From Thermoplasmata archaeon (GTDB lineage: Archaea > Thermoplasmatota > Thermoplasmata > UBA184): 8,029 bases of DNA. Each line of letters starts with the position of its first letter. Positions within the stretch are counted from its first letter, which is position 1. The stretch spans positions 1-8,029 of the forward strand of contig DAHVAA010000067.1 in assembly GCA_027314845.1 (NCBI GenBank), given 5' to 3'. The notes under the pieces were generated by a model. That model did not search any database. It saw only the letters and a program-made list of their open reading frames with translations, and was not told the DNA's origin. Positions 7,336-8,029 of the stretch are shown piece after piece. Position numbers and translations under genes: made by a program.

Positions 7336-8029
7336 TCATCGGGGCCGAACCTGGGTCCGCGCCATCTCCGCAGCGCCGACGAGGGCGGCGTCCTCTCCGA
7401 GCCGGGCTCGCACCACCCGGGCCCCGGCGGCGGACGGCTGGCACCGGGCGCGGATTGCCGACTCGATGACCGGGAGGAAGTCCGGCATGCCCGCAACGAG
7501 CCCGCCGCCAACGATCAGGAGCGATGGGTTGAACGCATTCACGATCCCGACGACGCCGTCCGCGAGGAATCTCTCCGTTTCGCGCACGAGGCGGCCGGCG
7601 AGACCGTCCCCGGCGCGGTGCGCGAGGAAGACGGTCTGCGCGGTGATCGCCCCGAGGCTGCCCGCACGCTGGACCAGGGGCGCTCCAGCGGTCGTATCGA
7701 GCCGGACGGCCTTCTGGGCCCGCTCGGCGATCGCCCAGCCGCCCACGTACGCCTCGAGGCAACCCCAGTTGGGGCAGTGGCAGCGACGTCCGCCGACCAC
7801 GATCGTCATGTGGCCGACCTCGCCGAGGGCGTGGGTGCTGCCCTCGAGGAGCCGGCCGCCGACGACCGCGGAACCGCCCACCCCGGTGCCCAGGGTGAGG
7901 CAGAAGACGTCGTCCACTCCCTTGCCGGCGCCGAGACGCCACTCAGCGAACGCGGCCGCCCGCGCGTCGTTGACGACGTAGACGGTCCCTCCGAGCTCCG
8001 CCGCGACCCGGCGAGCGAGGGGGACGTCG
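7336..8029 (-). CDS. ROK-family sugar kinase (glucokinase-like), N-terminus outside the window
   Basis: The frame is open to the right edge, so the gene is 5'-partial; about 230 residues of a protein normally near 300 are visible and the N-terminal phosphate-binding DxGxT motif is missing. A GTG at 7917 is an internal valine, not the start, since conserved sequence precedes it. Numbering from the first full codon: VVNDARAAAFAEW (18-30) carries the catalytic base D21; TLGTGVGGS (45-53) is the second phosphate loop; GEVGH (69-73) and CHCPNWGCLE (83-92) form the ROK signature with zinc ligands H73, C83, C85 and C90; LLIVGGGLV near the C-terminus contacts nucleotide. There is no room to see an N-terminal DNA-binding domain, so a ROK repressor cannot be fully excluded, but the intact catalytic Asp favours a kinase. 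It probably phosphorylates glucose or a related hexose released by the neighbouring hydrolase. Confidence 0.88.
   Translation of the reverse strand, partial: DVPLARRVAAELGGTVYVVNDARAAAFAEWRLGAGKGVDDVFCLTLGTGVGGSAVVGGRLLEGSTHALGEVGHMTIVVGGRRCHCPNWGCLEAYVGGWAIAERAQKAVRLDTTAGAPLVQRAGSLGAITAQTVFLAHRAGDGLAGRLVRETERFLADGVVGIVNAFNPSLLIVGGGLVAGMPDFLPVIESAIRARCQPSAAGARVVRARLGEDAALVGAAEMARTQVRPR

Noticed and set aside
7336..7917. Complete 193-aa kinase starting at GTG 7917
   Set aside because: The conserved VVNDARAAA catalytic segment precedes it in frame, so the gene continues past the right edge.

Overview
The window is GC-rich DNA, most likely from a GC-rich archaeon. I suspect a Thermoplasmata-like lineage, but the sequence does not settle it. 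Three things point to archaea. The solute-binding protein is held by an uncleaved N-terminal membrane segment rather than a Cys lipobox, and carries about ten N-glycosylation sequons. A TTTATA element lies upstream of the transport operon. The ROK kinase, transporter and alpha/alpha-barrel hydrolase set is typical of archaeal sugar uptake loci.

Layout from left to right. Positions 1-291 (+) hold the C-terminal end of an IS200/IS605-type TnpB nuclease, cut by the window edge. Its last codons run through a perfect 20-nt hairpin (265-284) that marks the right end of the element and probably the 3' end of its guide RNA. From 6976 down to 341 (-) lies one complete operon: a membrane-anchored sugar-binding protein (6976-5585), a 151-nt gap rich in hairpins, a MalF-like permease (5433-4453), a MalG-like permease (4456-3539), a MalK-like ATPase (3531-2413), and a glycogen-debranching-like glycoside hydrolase (2416-341). 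The junctions are a 4-nt ATGA overlap, a 7-nt gap and a second 4-nt ATGA overlap, so the four downstream genes look translationally coupled. Positions 6977-7335 form a 359-nt leader and promoter region. From 7336 to the right edge (-) is the C-terminal two thirds of a ROK-family sugar kinase.

How the genes work together: the binding protein captures an oligosaccharide or sugar outside the cell, the two permeases and the ATPase import it, the cytoplasmic hydrolase splits glycosidic bonds, and the ROK kinase phosphorylates the released hexose. An alpha-glucan, maltodextrin or similar glucoside is the best guess for the substrate. It is an inference from families and gene order, not read from specificity residues.

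The families themselves are well known and I see no clearly new biological system. The parts most worth a second look are non-coding: stacked hairpins between binding protein and permease, one of which includes the permease Shine-Dalgarno; a long leader with two overlapping tiny ORFs ending against the binding-protein start; tandem 7-nt repeats at the predicted transcription start; and the TnpB right end sitting 49 nt from the operon's last stop codon.
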